DNA of 9,604 bases from assembly GCA_013815395.1 (NCBI GenBank), contig JACDGH010000083.1:1-9604 (forward strand), in the 5' to 3' direction. This stretch comes from Parachlamydiaceae bacterium (GTDB taxonomy: Bacteria > Chlamydiota > Chlamydiia > Chlamydiales > Parachlamydiaceae). Shown here piece by piece: positions 1-7,265 of the stretch (positions are counted from its first letter, which is position 1; each line of letters starts with the position of its first letter). Made by a program: the position numbers and the translations under genes. The notes beneath the pieces were generated by a model. It did not search any database. It saw nothing but the letters and a program-made list of their open reading frames with translations, and was not told where the DNA came from.

Positions 1-32
1 GGAAAGAAATATGGAAAATGCTTTTCAGTGGA

Positions 33-89
33 TTTTTAACCAGATTGACCAACCTAGTCTCGGTCTAGGTTGGTTAATCTAGCTAAAAA
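33..89. repeat. 57-bp palindrome (inverted repeat with 7-nt loop)
   Basis: The arms at 42-57 and 65-80 are 16 bases each and pair throughout apart from one G:T wobble (G47 with T74), leaving the loop TCTCGGT. Outside a small internal mismatch, TTTTTA at 33-38 can also pair with TAAAAA at 84-89. The T-run comes before the stem and the A-run after it on both strands, so it does not fit an intrinsic terminator on either strand. It could be a mobile-element end, a hairpin in an RNA or a protein-binding palindrome; the sequence does not say which. Confidence 0.7.
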
Positions 90-142
90 AGGCTCTCTAA
101 GCGTTTTCTAATTTCTGGGCTCGTTGACTTGTGGAAAGCAGG

Positions 143-270
143 GCGAGAGACGCCCCGGCTACCTTGGTTTGAGCGGCATAGCCAAGATAGCAAGGGCATC
201 TGGTCAGGAACAAAATAGGAACATGGTTTAGTGAATAATTTTAGTTATAAACCAGCTAAATTAACCTGCC
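143..270 (+). repeat. Dispersed palindromic repeat, left (uninterrupted) copy
   Basis: This copy resembles the minus strand of 9410-9517. It begins with CCTTGGTTTG at 162, with about 26 of 30 bases matching at first. Weaker similarity follows through GGAACAAA near 207 to a shared ATTAACCTGC near 260, and the spacing is nearly the same in both copies. The left part is itself an imperfect palindrome: GACGCCCC and GGCTACCTTGG at 149-166 face CCAAGATAGC and AGGGCATC at 182-200. The right copy is cut by a group II intron exactly where CCTTGG begins, so this copy looks like the intron-free form of the site, with the junction between 161 and 162. I recognise no coding sequence here. Confidence 0.6.
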
Positions 271-500
271 TATGCTCCCTCTGCTCGTTACAGCTTCGGT
301 ATGGGCTACAAAAAGAAAAAAAAATAAGCAAAAATGAGTCATTATTGTTAAAAAATTTTTGCACACTTTAAGTCTATCACAATGTTGGTCATAGCTCGGC
401 TCGCTTCCAATTCTTCTCAAAAAAATTTTTTTTTTGATAACAACCATTATGATAATAACAATTATCACCTCAATTGGTATAATTTTTTTCATTAAAAAAT
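271..500. other. AT-rich non-coding stretch, possibly decayed mobile DNA
   Basis: This stretch has homopolymer runs (A-rich near 309-326, an A-run followed by a T-run at 419-436) and no open frame with a ribosome binding site. On the minus strand around 310-415 the translation includes RRIGS, then SYDQ, then NFL followed by hydrophobic residues. That faintly resembles the C-terminal RRI-x-x-RYD pattern of IS5-type transposases, but it is too short and irregular to call a pseudogene. I see nothing else in this interval. Confidence 0.35.
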
Positions 501-518
501 TAAGCATTAAGTATTCGC

Positions 519-548
519 TTGAATATAATATTTTTTATTTTATATAAT
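519..548 (+). promoter_or_regulatory. Predicted housekeeping-type promoter for the coiled-coil gene
   Basis: A TTGAAT hexamer at 519-524 and a perfect TATAAT at 543-548 are separated by 18 bases, in very AT-rich DNA. This matches the consensus of the main bacterial sigma factor (sigma-66 in chlamydiae). Transcription would start near 555 and leave a leader of about 70 bases before the ATG at 624. In DNA this AT-rich, chance matches to the -10 box are common, so the -35 match and the spacing carry most of the weight. Confidence 0.5.
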
Positions 549-613
549 AGAATTATTAAATGATGAATATGTTATTTAATAAAATTAATTAAAAAAAACA
601 AATCAACATTTTT

Positions 614-619
614 AGGAGG
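614..619 (+). promoter_or_regulatory. Strong Shine-Dalgarno of the coiled-coil gene
   Basis: A perfect AGGAGG ends four bases before the ATG at 624. It fixes that codon as the start and indicates a real, actively translated gene rather than a chance open frame. Confidence 0.85.
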
Positions 620-623
620 CATT

Positions 624-1757
624 ATGGCTTCAATAGGTAGTAGTTCTGAAAGTTCCCCATTAGCTGATGTACAACAACAAGCATTGCTTCTTCGCACCTC
701 GGCTATTGGAGGATTAAGAAATTCATATATGGCTACAAACGGTAAAATTGAAGAATTAAGGAAACAAATTCAAGCTAATGAATCTAAAAAACAACCTTTA
801 AAAACTAGGTTTCAAGCTTGGCTAGCTAATAAAGAAGAAAAAAAAACCATTAATGAAAGCAGAACTTTTAATGCCAATCTTGATGGGGCAAATAACACAC
901 TCAAAAAACAAATTAAGGTAATTGAGAAGGACAGAGAAGGGATTCGCAAAATGATGAATAATTTACAAGGCACATCTAATACTAATATTAGTAAAATCAG
1001 AAAATTATCAGATCAGGCCTTTGAACTGATAAATCCTTACTCTCAGGTAATTGAAAAATTAAATGAAGGACGATCATCTTGGGGGAATGAGGTTGATCTT
1101 ACGAAGGAAGAAGATGAAAATGTAAAAAATCGTTTTCTAGCAGAGAAGAAAATAATTCAAAGCCCAGACTTTAGGCTATTGACACCTGAAATATTACGTA
1201 AAGAAATAGATGCTTTTGATAGTACATATATAAACAAGATAAATGATGTAGCTACAAAAATCACCAATTTAAATGGTATATTTACTGCGGAAAAAAAGGC
1301 GGGGTCGGGAGAAAATAAACAGATTGATGCCGAAATTAAAAAAATAATCGCCGTGGGCACAAAATTTGGACCGCTTAGGGATCAAGTGTCAATTTCTTCA
1401 GAAGCATTGAAAATTTTCGATGAAGTAACCGAATTAGAAAAAATTCATAATTCCGTGGCGAAATCAAGAGGAAGTCTTGAAACTGCAGGAAAAAATTTGC
1501 AAGTATTAAAAGAATACATGAAAACCCTTACGTCTTCAAAACCGGCTGGTAATAGTAAAGAAAAAAATAAAATGCCAAAAAATACAGACAATAATTTAAA
1601 GAAAGCAGGTCTTATTCTTATGGAATTAAAGAAAAAAGAGCTAGCCTTTGAAAAAAGAATCCCTACAATAAAGCAAGCTGAACAATTTGAGAAAGATGTT
1701 GAATCTCTATCCTCAATGCTAATTAATCTGAGTAATACAATTCTACCCTATGGGTAA
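624..1757 (+). CDS. Hypothetical lysine-rich coiled-coil protein
   Basis: This 377-residue protein has no family I can name. It has no signal peptide or membrane segment, no cysteine and only two tryptophans (W66, W153). It is rich in Lys, Glu, Asn and Ser and mostly helical in character. Heptad-like charged segments lie at about residues 37-112, 122-148, 160-245 and 255-300. A low-complexity Lys/Asn/Pro linker follows at about 303-325, then a final helical segment at about 325-372. The first dozen residues are Ser-rich and polar (MASIGSSSES), as in many type III secreted proteins; a secreted effector of an intracellular bacterium is therefore a possibility, but only inferred from composition. 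The gene is monocistronic by position, with its own promoter and a perfect Shine-Dalgarno, and it converges on nuoN. Its base composition is clearly more AT-rich than the nuo genes, consistent with an accessory, lineage-specific gene. Confidence is high that it is a gene; its function is unknown. Confidence 0.85.
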   Translation: MASIGSSSESSPLADVQQQALLLRTSAIGGLRNSYMATNGKIEELRKQIQANESKKQPLKTRFQAWLANKEEKKTINESRTFNANLDGANNTLKKQIKVIEKDREGIRKMMNNLQGTSNTNISKIRKLSDQAFELINPYSQVIEKLNEGRSSWGNEVDLTKEEDENVKNRFLAEKKIIQSPDFRLLTPEILRKEIDAFDSTYINKINDVATKITNLNGIFTAEKKAGSGENKQIDAEIKKIIAVGTKFGPLRDQVSISSEALKIFDEVTELEKIHNSVAKSRGSLETAGKNLQVLKEYMKTLTSSKPAGNSKEKNKMPKNTDNNLKKAGLILMELKKKELAFEKRIPTIKQAEQFEKDVESLSSMLINLSNTILPYG

Positions 1758-1798
1758 TAGATTATAGATCTGTATAAAAAACTTTTCCCTTCTGAATC

Positions 1799-1824
1799 AT
1801 AAGATTTCGTATAAGATTTCGTAT
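1799..1824. repeat. 12-bp tandem direct repeat, two copies
   Basis: ATAAGATTTCGT occurs twice without interruption (1799-1810 and 1811-1822), and the first two bases of a third copy follow. It lies 42 bases after the stop codon of the coiled-coil gene. A short perfect palindrome, ACCTCAAGAGGT, follows at 1828-1839. Replication slippage is the simplest origin; no function is evident. Confidence 0.8.
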
Positions 1825-1884
1825 CTAACCTCAAGAGGTGAAGAAGATGGTTCTGGGAAGAAATGGGGACGGGGTTTCTTAGGG

Positions 1885-2036
1885 TAGTTTAGAGGCTAAG
1901 GGGAAACGCAGAAACGGGGGGAGAAACGCTGAGGCGCGAAAACTCAAATTGGACTATACTTTATTGTATTTACTAATTTAGTTCTCAGCGTCTCCGCGTT
2001 TCTCCCCGTCTCTGCGTTTCCCCTTAACCTTTAAAA
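1885..2036. repeat. ~150-bp inverted repeat forming a long imperfect hairpin
   Basis: The left arm (about 1885-1937) and right arm (about 1983-2036) are imperfect reverse complements built from GGGGAAACGCAGA-type sequence. The right arm contains two adjacent ~18-base units related to GTCTCYGCGTTTC (1990-2007 and 2008-2025). The left arm lacks about 8 of these bases, which would form a bulge. Pairing can continue inward through AACTCAAATT (1941-1950) and AATTTAGTT (1975-1983), leaving an AT-rich loop of about 24 bases. The repeat is GC-richer than its surroundings and sits between two convergent genes. It may be a miniature mobile element or dispersed palindromic repeat that also blocks read-through from both sides. 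No coding frame spans it. Confidence 0.8.
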
Positions 2037-2133
2037 CGTATAGAAGCGGGACAAAATAGATAGGCCTTATAGAGTCATTACGAAATGTTCATCGTCTTAT
2101 CTAATCCGAAATACTAAACGAGCTTATGTATGT

Positions 2134-2162
2134 GGGGGTATGGCTTGCTTCCAGGAACCCCA
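2134..2162 (-). terminator. Small hairpin just after the nuoN stop codon
   Basis: On the minus strand GGGGT (2161-2157) pairs with ACCCC (2139-2135), and an inner TGG (2153-2151) pairs with CCA (2143-2141). The hairpin begins about seven bases after the nuoN stop. No T-run follows, so it is not a classical intrinsic terminator. It could protect the 3' end of the nuo mRNA or assist termination together with the large inverted repeat further downstream. Confidence 0.3.
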
Positions 2163-2168
2163 ACAGCA

Positions 2169-3623
2169 TTAACGCACCACAAAAAAAGCCATAAATGGTG
2201 CCGGATAAAGCGAAAGAACAATAATGGCTGCGCATGAAACAATACCGACTAGCGCTGCCGTCCAATAACGGCGCTGCGGTGCTGTGGCTGCATCCACAGC
2301 CGGCGAAAACATAATGGCAATCATGCGCAAGTAGTAGTAAGCAGCCAAGATTGTTGTTAAGAGGGCAATGATCACCAACCAATAATATCCGGCCTGAAAG
2401 GCCACCTTAAAAAGATAGAATTTTGCAAAGAAACCAATTGTGGGTGGAATTCCTGCCAAAGTTAACATACATAAGGCAAGGACTCCAGCAAGCAACGGCG
2501 CGCGTTTGAAAAGACCTTGCAGGTCCTTCAGCATCACGCCCGCTGGACGATCGTCCAAAAATGCCAAGACGGCAAAACAGCCTAAAGTGGCAAAGGCATA
2601 GACCGCCAAATAAAACATCAATGCAGATAAAGCATCAGGAGTGCCAGCTGCCAATGGAATCAACAAGAAGCCCGCATGCGAGATTCCGGAATAGGCAAAG
2701 AAGCGGCGCAGCTGCGTTTGACGCAATGCAACATAATTGGCATAAATAAGGGTAGGAATAGCAAGAAAGGCAACGACTTCACTCCATAGCGGATTAAATT
2801 GGGGTAATGCCACTAAAAACACCCTTGCAAAGGCTGCGAAAGCACCTACTTTGGTGCCTACAGCCATAAATGCCGTCACTGGTGTGGAAGCGCCGTCATA
2901 TACATCAGGCGCCCACACATGGAAAGGCACGATGGCAGCCTTAAAGGCTAGACCTAAAGTGACGAGGGCAATCCCTCCCAAAAATAGGGCGGATTTTTGC
3001 GTGCTTTGTATAGCTTGATAGCCGCTTAATAATCTATCAAAGCGCGTGGTGCCAGTGGCACCATAGATCAAGGCAATGCCGTATAGCAAAAAGGCGGCAG
3101 CCAATGCCCCCATTAGAAAATATTTCATCGACGCTTCATGCGAAATATTCCACTTTTTCATATAGCCACATAGCACATACAGCGCTATAGATAATAATTC
3201 CAGTCCAAGAAAAAGCGTTAAAAAATCCGCGGATGATCCGATCAATAATAGGCCAAATAATGCCGATAACAATAGGAAGTAATACTCCCCTTGAGTCGCT
3301 TTAAAACGATGAAAAAATGCGTGCGCTAAACAAGCTGAAGCTAAGCCTATAGCCAAAAAGAAAAAGGTAAAGAGTCGCGAAAGCGGATCAAAGCTTAACC
3401 ATGGGGTTAATAAAGCATTATCGCTGATTGGAGCATAAACTGCGGCTATGATGGCAATGAGAATGAAAAGGGCAGAAATTGGAAAAGAGAGGATATTAGC
3501 CGCTTTTTCAGCAAAAGTCTCAACCAGCAAGACGGCTAGTGCTCCGATTAATAAAAATAGAAGCGGACTCAGCGCTGCAACATCTGTTAGACTTAAAGAG
3601 GTGGTGGTCATAGCAATACTCAT
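2169..3623 (-). CDS. nuoN: NADH-quinone oxidoreductase subunit N (complex I)
   Basis: NuoN is one of three antiporter-like proton-pumping subunits in the membrane arm of NDH-1, next to NuoM and NuoK. The protein has 484 residues, close to the usual ~485, with about 14 hydrophobic helices. The key residues of the pumping channel are present: Glu142 in LGLEL, Lys167 in EASMKY, Lys228 in LAFKAAIVPFHVW with His235, Lys258 in VGTKVG, and Lys401 after GIPPTIGFFA. These correspond to the well-studied E. coli residues E133, K158, K217, K247 and K395. The start ATG overlaps the nuoM stop by one base (TAATG), and there is only a weak upstream GGA, so translation is probably coupled to nuoM. A second Met at codon 5 is an alternative start. 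It is the last gene of the operon. Confidence 0.97.
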   Translation of the reverse strand: MSIAMTTTSLSLTDVAALSPLLFLLIGALAVLLVETFAEKAANILSFPISALFILIAIIAAVYAPISDNALLTPWLSFDPLSRLFTFFFLAIGLASACLAHAFFHRFKATQGEYYFLLLSALFGLLLIGSSADFLTLFLGLELLSIALYVLCGYMKKWNISHEASMKYFLMGALAAAFLLYGIALIYGATGTTRFDRLLSGYQAIQSTQKSALFLGGIALVTLGLAFKAAIVPFHVWAPDVYDGASTPVTAFMAVGTKVGAFAAFARVFLVALPQFNPLWSEVVAFLAIPTLIYANYVALRQTQLRRFFAYSGISHAGFLLIPLAAGTPDALSALMFYLAVYAFATLGCFAVLAFLDDRPAGVMLKDLQGLFKRAPLLAGVLALCMLTLAGIPPTIGFFAKFYLFKVAFQAGYYWLVIIALLTTILAAYYYLRMIAIMFSPAVDAATAPQRRYWTAALVGIVSCAAIIVLSLYPAPFMAFFVVR

Positions 3624-5080
3624 TATGATTGTTCCAAATTTGCCAAGGTCGATATTTTTTCCACAGCAGGTTTAATTAAATTAAGCACTGGGGCCGGGTA
3701 TATCCCAAATAAAAGAATGAGAATAACCAACGGTAAAGCAATGATGATGTGCTTAGCATGGATATCCACCCATCTGTGTTGATATGGACTAGGTTGCCCA
3801 AAATATTCAAATTGCATCCATCTCAACATATAAATCACTGAAAGGATGATGGATAGTCCAAGTAATGCTGCAACCCACGGATTTTGGAAAAGACCAAATA
3901 GGATCATTAACTCACCCACAAAATTATTTGTTCCTGGAATAGCTACCGAAGCTACCACAAAAAACAATGTCAACCAACATAACTGTGGTAGATATTTGCA
4001 TAACCCACGTGCCTGCTTGAGCGAGGTTGAACCAAGCCTCTCTTCCAGCCAACCAGCCACTAAAAACAATCCTGTGATGGTAATACCGTGGTTAAGGGCT
4101 TGCAGGATGCCACCTGCCAAAGATGTTTGGCTGATTGCAAATAAGCCAGCCAGTATGAAATTGACATGGGAAAGGCTTGAATAGGCAATTAAGCGCTTAA
4201 AATCTGTTTGCCGCCAGGCTAAAAATCCCCCATAAAATACGCCAGCGATGGCCATACCTAGCAATACTGGACTCCACACTTTTAAAAGTTCCGGGAAAAG
4301 TTCATAGGCTATGCGCAAAATGCCATAAACTCCAGCCTTGGAAAGTATTGCCGATAGCAAAATGGTCCCAGACGTAGAAGCTTCATAATAGGCATCCGGC
4401 AGCCAGGCATGGAAGGGGAAGAGAGGAGTTTTTACTGCAAAAGCTAGCAAGAAAATTCCGAATACCCAGGATGCATAAGGCGTGGATGAGGCCGTTTTGG
4501 CTAAGGCATCAAGATTGAAAGTCCCTTCCCCTCCCACTGTTACTGAAGAAATGTATAGGAAAAGCACCCCTGCGACCATCAATACGGAACCGGCGATCAT
4601 ATAAATAATAAATTTTAAAGCTGCTTTTCTGCGATTGGGTCCGCCCCAAATCATGATCATCAAATAGAGAGGGAGCAGCATGGCCTCATAGAACATCGTA
4701 AATAGGGCTAAATCTCGTGAGGTAAAAAAACCGAACAACAAACTTTGCAGAAAGAGGACCAAAGCAAAAAAAACATGTGGTGAAGTTAGGGTGGAACTAC
4801 GCACGGCCAATAGGCTAAAGGGAATAATTAAAGCCGACAACATTAGAAAGAGAAATGAAAGATTGTCCACAATTAAATGAAAGCGTATCCCTAGGGCTGG
4901 AAGCCATGCATAATTAACTTCAGTCCCTATCCAATCACGACCAACCATTAATGCAACTAGAGGAATTGCACTTAAAACTAAGGCTATGCGCTTTAAATTT
5001 TTTGACGAGAAATTCGGCAATAACAGCATGGCAATAGCCGATAAAACCGGGAAAAGAAATAATAAAAATATCTTTAGCAC
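3623..5080 (-). CDS. nuoM: NADH-quinone oxidoreductase subunit M (complex I)
   Basis: NuoM is the middle antiporter-like proton-pumping subunit of the NDH-1 membrane arm. The protein has 485 residues, somewhat shorter than E. coli NuoM (about 509), and is made almost entirely of membrane helices. Conserved channel residues are visible: Glu132 in FYEAMLLP, Lys156 in AALKF, Lys217 in AVKTPLFPFHAWLPDA with His224, Lys248 in LSKAGVYG, and Glu390 in NNFVGEL, the distal exit residue. The start is GTG, chosen because a clear GAGGAGT lies just upstream and because this length preserves the first membrane helix. The gene begins 10 bases after nuoL, and its ribosome binding site overlaps the nuoL stop codon. 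Confidence 0.97.
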   Translation of the reverse strand: MLKIFLLFLFPVLSAIAMLLLPNFSSKNLKRIALVLSAIPLVALMVGRDWIGTEVNYAWLPALGIRFHLIVDNLSFLFLMLSALIIPFSLLAVRSSTLTSPHVFFALVLFLQSLLFGFFTSRDLALFTMFYEAMLLPLYLMIMIWGGPNRRKAALKFIIYMIAGSVLMVAGVLFLYISSVTVGGEGTFNLDALAKTASSTPYASWVFGIFLLAFAVKTPLFPFHAWLPDAYYEASTSGTILLSAILSKAGVYGILRIAYELFPELLKVWSPVLLGMAIAGVFYGGFLAWRQTDFKRLIAYSSLSHVNFILAGLFAISQTSLAGGILQALNHGITITGLFLVAGWLEERLGSTSLKQARGLCKYLPQLCWLTLFFVVASVAIPGTNNFVGELMILFGLFQNPWVAALLGLSIILSVIYMLRWMQFEYFGQPSPYQHRWVDIHAKHIIIALPLVILILLFGIYPAPVLNLIKPAVEKISTLANLEQS

Positions 5081-5085
5081 AATTT

Positions 5086-5092
5086 ACTCCTC
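5086..5092 (-). promoter_or_regulatory. Shine-Dalgarno of nuoM overlapping the nuoL stop
   Basis: On the minus strand GAGGAGT lies five bases before the GTG start of nuoM. The TGA stop of nuoL (5093-5091) is embedded in it (TTTGAGGAGT). It decides in favour of the GTG start and suggests that ribosomes finishing nuoL hand over directly to nuoM. Confidence 0.8.
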
Positions 5093-6962
5093 AAAAAACA
5101 AGGTATACGATTAATAACATTGCCCCTAATGCCATCCAAGCAACATAGGCTCGAATTTGTCCACTTTGCACTAACTGAAAGGCGCGGGCAATGCCCTGAG
5201 TTCCATAGGCTAAGGCATTGACACTTCCATCAAAAATTTTAGGTTCGACGTATCGATTCATCCCATTGGCAATAGCCTTGAGAGGTACGACTAAAATCCA
5301 ATGGTAAATTTTATCAAAATAAAATGATTGTTTAAGAAATTGGATAGGTTTTCCTAAGCGATTCTGGAAATTAGTATAAACGAATGCGGATGCTAGTACG
5401 CCGCTTATAGCGCCTGCAATTGCCAATATCCCTTCATACGACCAATTAAAGCTTGTCGTCAACTCTCTCTCAAGATGTGTGACGTCCACATCTTCAATAA
5501 AATCTTCTAGCCAAGGTATGCTATTGAATGAAAAGCCTAAAAATCCCCCGAAAATAGAAAAGAAAGTCAGGATAAGCACAGGCGCTATCATAATGGAAGG
5601 AGCTTCTTTCACATCTTTTTGTTGAATGGCATTCAAATGTTGCGGTCCAGAAAATGTCAAGCAATAAGCCCGGGTCAAATAAATACCTGTGAGAATAGAG
5701 GCTGTTAAAGCTACATAATACAAAGCTTCATAGCCTACAAGATATTCATTTTCCAAAATCAGATCTTTACTGAAAAAGGCTGCTAAAGGTGGAATTCCAG
5801 AAAGTGAAAGGGCCGCGATTAGGAAAAGCCAGTGGGTTTTTGTGAAAATTTTGGATAGCCCCCCCATTTTAGACATTTCAGTTGTGCCGCTCATCATGTG
5901 CACCACATTGCCTGCTGAAAGAAATAATACCGCCTTAATGAATGCATGGGTAGTAAGATGGAACATGGCTGCATAAAAAGCACCCGCACCGCAGGCTAAA
6001 AACATCAGGCCCAACTGACTTACCGTGGAATAAGCCAGCACGCGCTTTAAATCGGTTTGTCCTAAAGCTGATAAAGAAGCATATAAGGAAGTAACGCCCC
6101 CTGTTATTCCTATAATTTGCAGAGTCATAGGCGCCATTGTGAAGACGACATGCATTCTGACGACTAGATACACTCCTGCTGTGACCATCGTGGCAGCATG
6201 GATCAAGGCAGAAACAGGCGTAGGGCCAGCCATCGCGTCGGGCAGCCAGGTTTGTAGTGGAATTTGCGCAGATTTTCCGGTTGCCCCAATAAAGTATAAT
6301 AAAGTGAGCAGGGTGATAATAGGGGCACCCACTGCAAATCCATTATTTACAAGCGAAGATACTGTTGCAATGTCGCTAGTGTGGAATAAATAAAACGTGA
6401 GAATTAACCCAAGCAACAAGGCTAGATCCCCTATTCTATTGACTATAAATGCTTTTGTAGCAGCTTCCGCAGCTTCAGGTTTTTGATACCAAAAACCTAT
6501 CAATAGGTAGGATGCTAGACCAACACCTTCCCAGCCTACAAAGAGCAGTAATAATTCGGCGGCAAGCACAAGGAGGAGCATGGCAAAAATGAAGAAATTC
6601 ATGCATGCAAAAAATCGAGCAAAATCTTCTTCATGATCCATGTAACCCACAGAGTAGACATGAATTAAAAAGCCCACGCCTGTAATGATTAATGTCATTA
6701 ACAATGCTAGGGGATCTAAATGCAAAGCAAAGTTGGCATGGATGTTATTAAAATGAATCCAATCAAATAGCACATAGGTCTGTGGTACTGCACCGGTAGA
6801 TATGTATGCGATAAGTAAGGATATAAAACAAACCAATGAAATAAATATGGTCCCGCACCCAACACAAACCGCCGGGAGGCGTCCAATATAGCGCGCACTG
6901 AAAAACAAGGCGAGAAAACCTACTAGAGGCATAAAAAGCCCGAGACATAAAAGATATAACAT
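5091..6962 (-). CDS. nuoL: NADH-quinone oxidoreductase subunit L (complex I)
   Basis: NuoL is the distal antiporter-like subunit of the proton pump, with a C-terminal lateral helix running along the arm. The protein has 623 residues, against about 613 in E. coli. Diagnostic residues are in place: Glu145 in FVGWEGVGLASY, Asp179 in VNRIGD, Lys230 in GATGKSAQIP, and His255 in the ALIHAATMVTAGVY segment. His335, His339 and Lys343 lie around FHLTTHAFIK, and Lys399-Asp400 in FFSKD. The C-terminal part after about residue 510 contains the expected extra helix, an amphipathic stretch (about 530-585) and a final membrane helix (about 606-622). The ATG follows the nuoK stop by three bases, and AGAGG within the end of nuoK serves as ribosome binding site. 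No frameshift or missing residue was seen. Confidence 0.98.
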   Translation of the reverse strand: MLYLLCLGLFMPLVGFLALFFSARYIGRLPAVCVGCGTIFISLVCFISLLIAYISTGAVPQTYVLFDWIHFNNIHANFALHLDPLALLMTLIITGVGFLIHVYSVGYMDHEEDFARFFACMNFFIFAMLLLVLAAELLLLFVGWEGVGLASYLLIGFWYQKPEAAEAATKAFIVNRIGDLALLLGLILTFYLFHTSDIATVSSLVNNGFAVGAPIITLLTLLYFIGATGKSAQIPLQTWLPDAMAGPTPVSALIHAATMVTAGVYLVVRMHVVFTMAPMTLQIIGITGGVTSLYASLSALGQTDLKRVLAYSTVSQLGLMFLACGAGAFYAAMFHLTTHAFIKAVLFLSAGNVVHMMSGTTEMSKMGGLSKIFTKTHWLFLIAALSLSGIPPLAAFFSKDLILENEYLVGYEALYYVALTASILTGIYLTRAYCLTFSGPQHLNAIQQKDVKEAPSIMIAPVLILTFFSIFGGFLGFSFNSIPWLEDFIEDVDVTHLERELTTSFNWSYEGILAIAGAISGVLASAFVYTNFQNRLGKPIQFLKQSFYFDKIYHWILVVPLKAIANGMNRYVEPKIFDGSVNALAYGTQGIARAFQLVQSGQIRAYVAWMALGAMLLIVYLVF

Positions 6963-6965
6963 AGG

Positions 6966-7265
6966 TTAGCCTCTTAACACATCGTATTGATCCACATCGA
7001 CCACCTGTTTAGTGCGAAATTGATTTATAAAAATGGCTATGCCGACGGCCGCTTCCGCCGCCGCAATGATCAGCACAAAAAACACCCAAATCAATCCTGT
7101 TTGATTTTCCCATTCGCGCGCGAAGGCTACAAAGAGTAGATTGCCTGCATTTAGCAGAAGTTCTATCGACAAAAAAAAGATTAGTGCGTTTCTATTTATT
7201 AAGACTCCTGCAATGCCTATGGCAAACATGGCAAGACTGATAAATACAAAAAATGAAATGTCCAC
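6966..7265 (-). CDS. nuoK: NADH-quinone oxidoreductase subunit K (complex I)
   Basis: NuoK is a small membrane subunit (99 residues; about 100 is usual) with three transmembrane helices, homologous to MrpC and mitochondrial ND4L. It links the quinone end of the arm to the antiporter subunits. The two membrane glutamates required for proton transfer in E. coli (E36, E72) are present as Glu35 in FLSIELLLNA and Glu71 in AAAEAAVG. The start is GTG, directly after the nuoJ stop with no gap and preceded by a strong GAGGAGGAT. The next Met, at codon 13, would remove half of the first helix, so GTG is preferred. Confidence 0.97.
   Translation of the reverse strand: MDISFFVFISLAMFAIGIAGVLINRNALIFFLSIELLLNAGNLLFVAFAREWENQTGLIWVFFVLIIAAAEAAVGIAIFINQFRTKQVVDVDQYDVLRG

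Noticed and set aside
33..89. Intrinsic terminator
   Set aside because: On each strand the stem is followed by A residues, not T residues, so the required U-tract is missing.
256..507. Minus-strand 83-codon open frame with a hydrophobic start
   Set aside because: It has no ribosome binding site, its N-terminal half is translated from homopolymer and AT-repeat DNA, and its 3' part overlaps the dispersed repeat. It is noted only as possible transposase debris.
1847..1882. Eleven-codon frame after a GAGGTG-like sequence
   Set aside because: It is very short, ends before the large hairpin, and has no sign of conservation or coupling.
2169..7265. Mrp-type sodium/proton antiporter or hydrogenase (Hyc/Hyf) operon
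   Set aside because: NuoL/M/N/K have homologues in those systems, but the order H-I-J-K-L-M-N, the two-cluster NuoI and the full-length NuoH with its quinone-site motif identify complex I.
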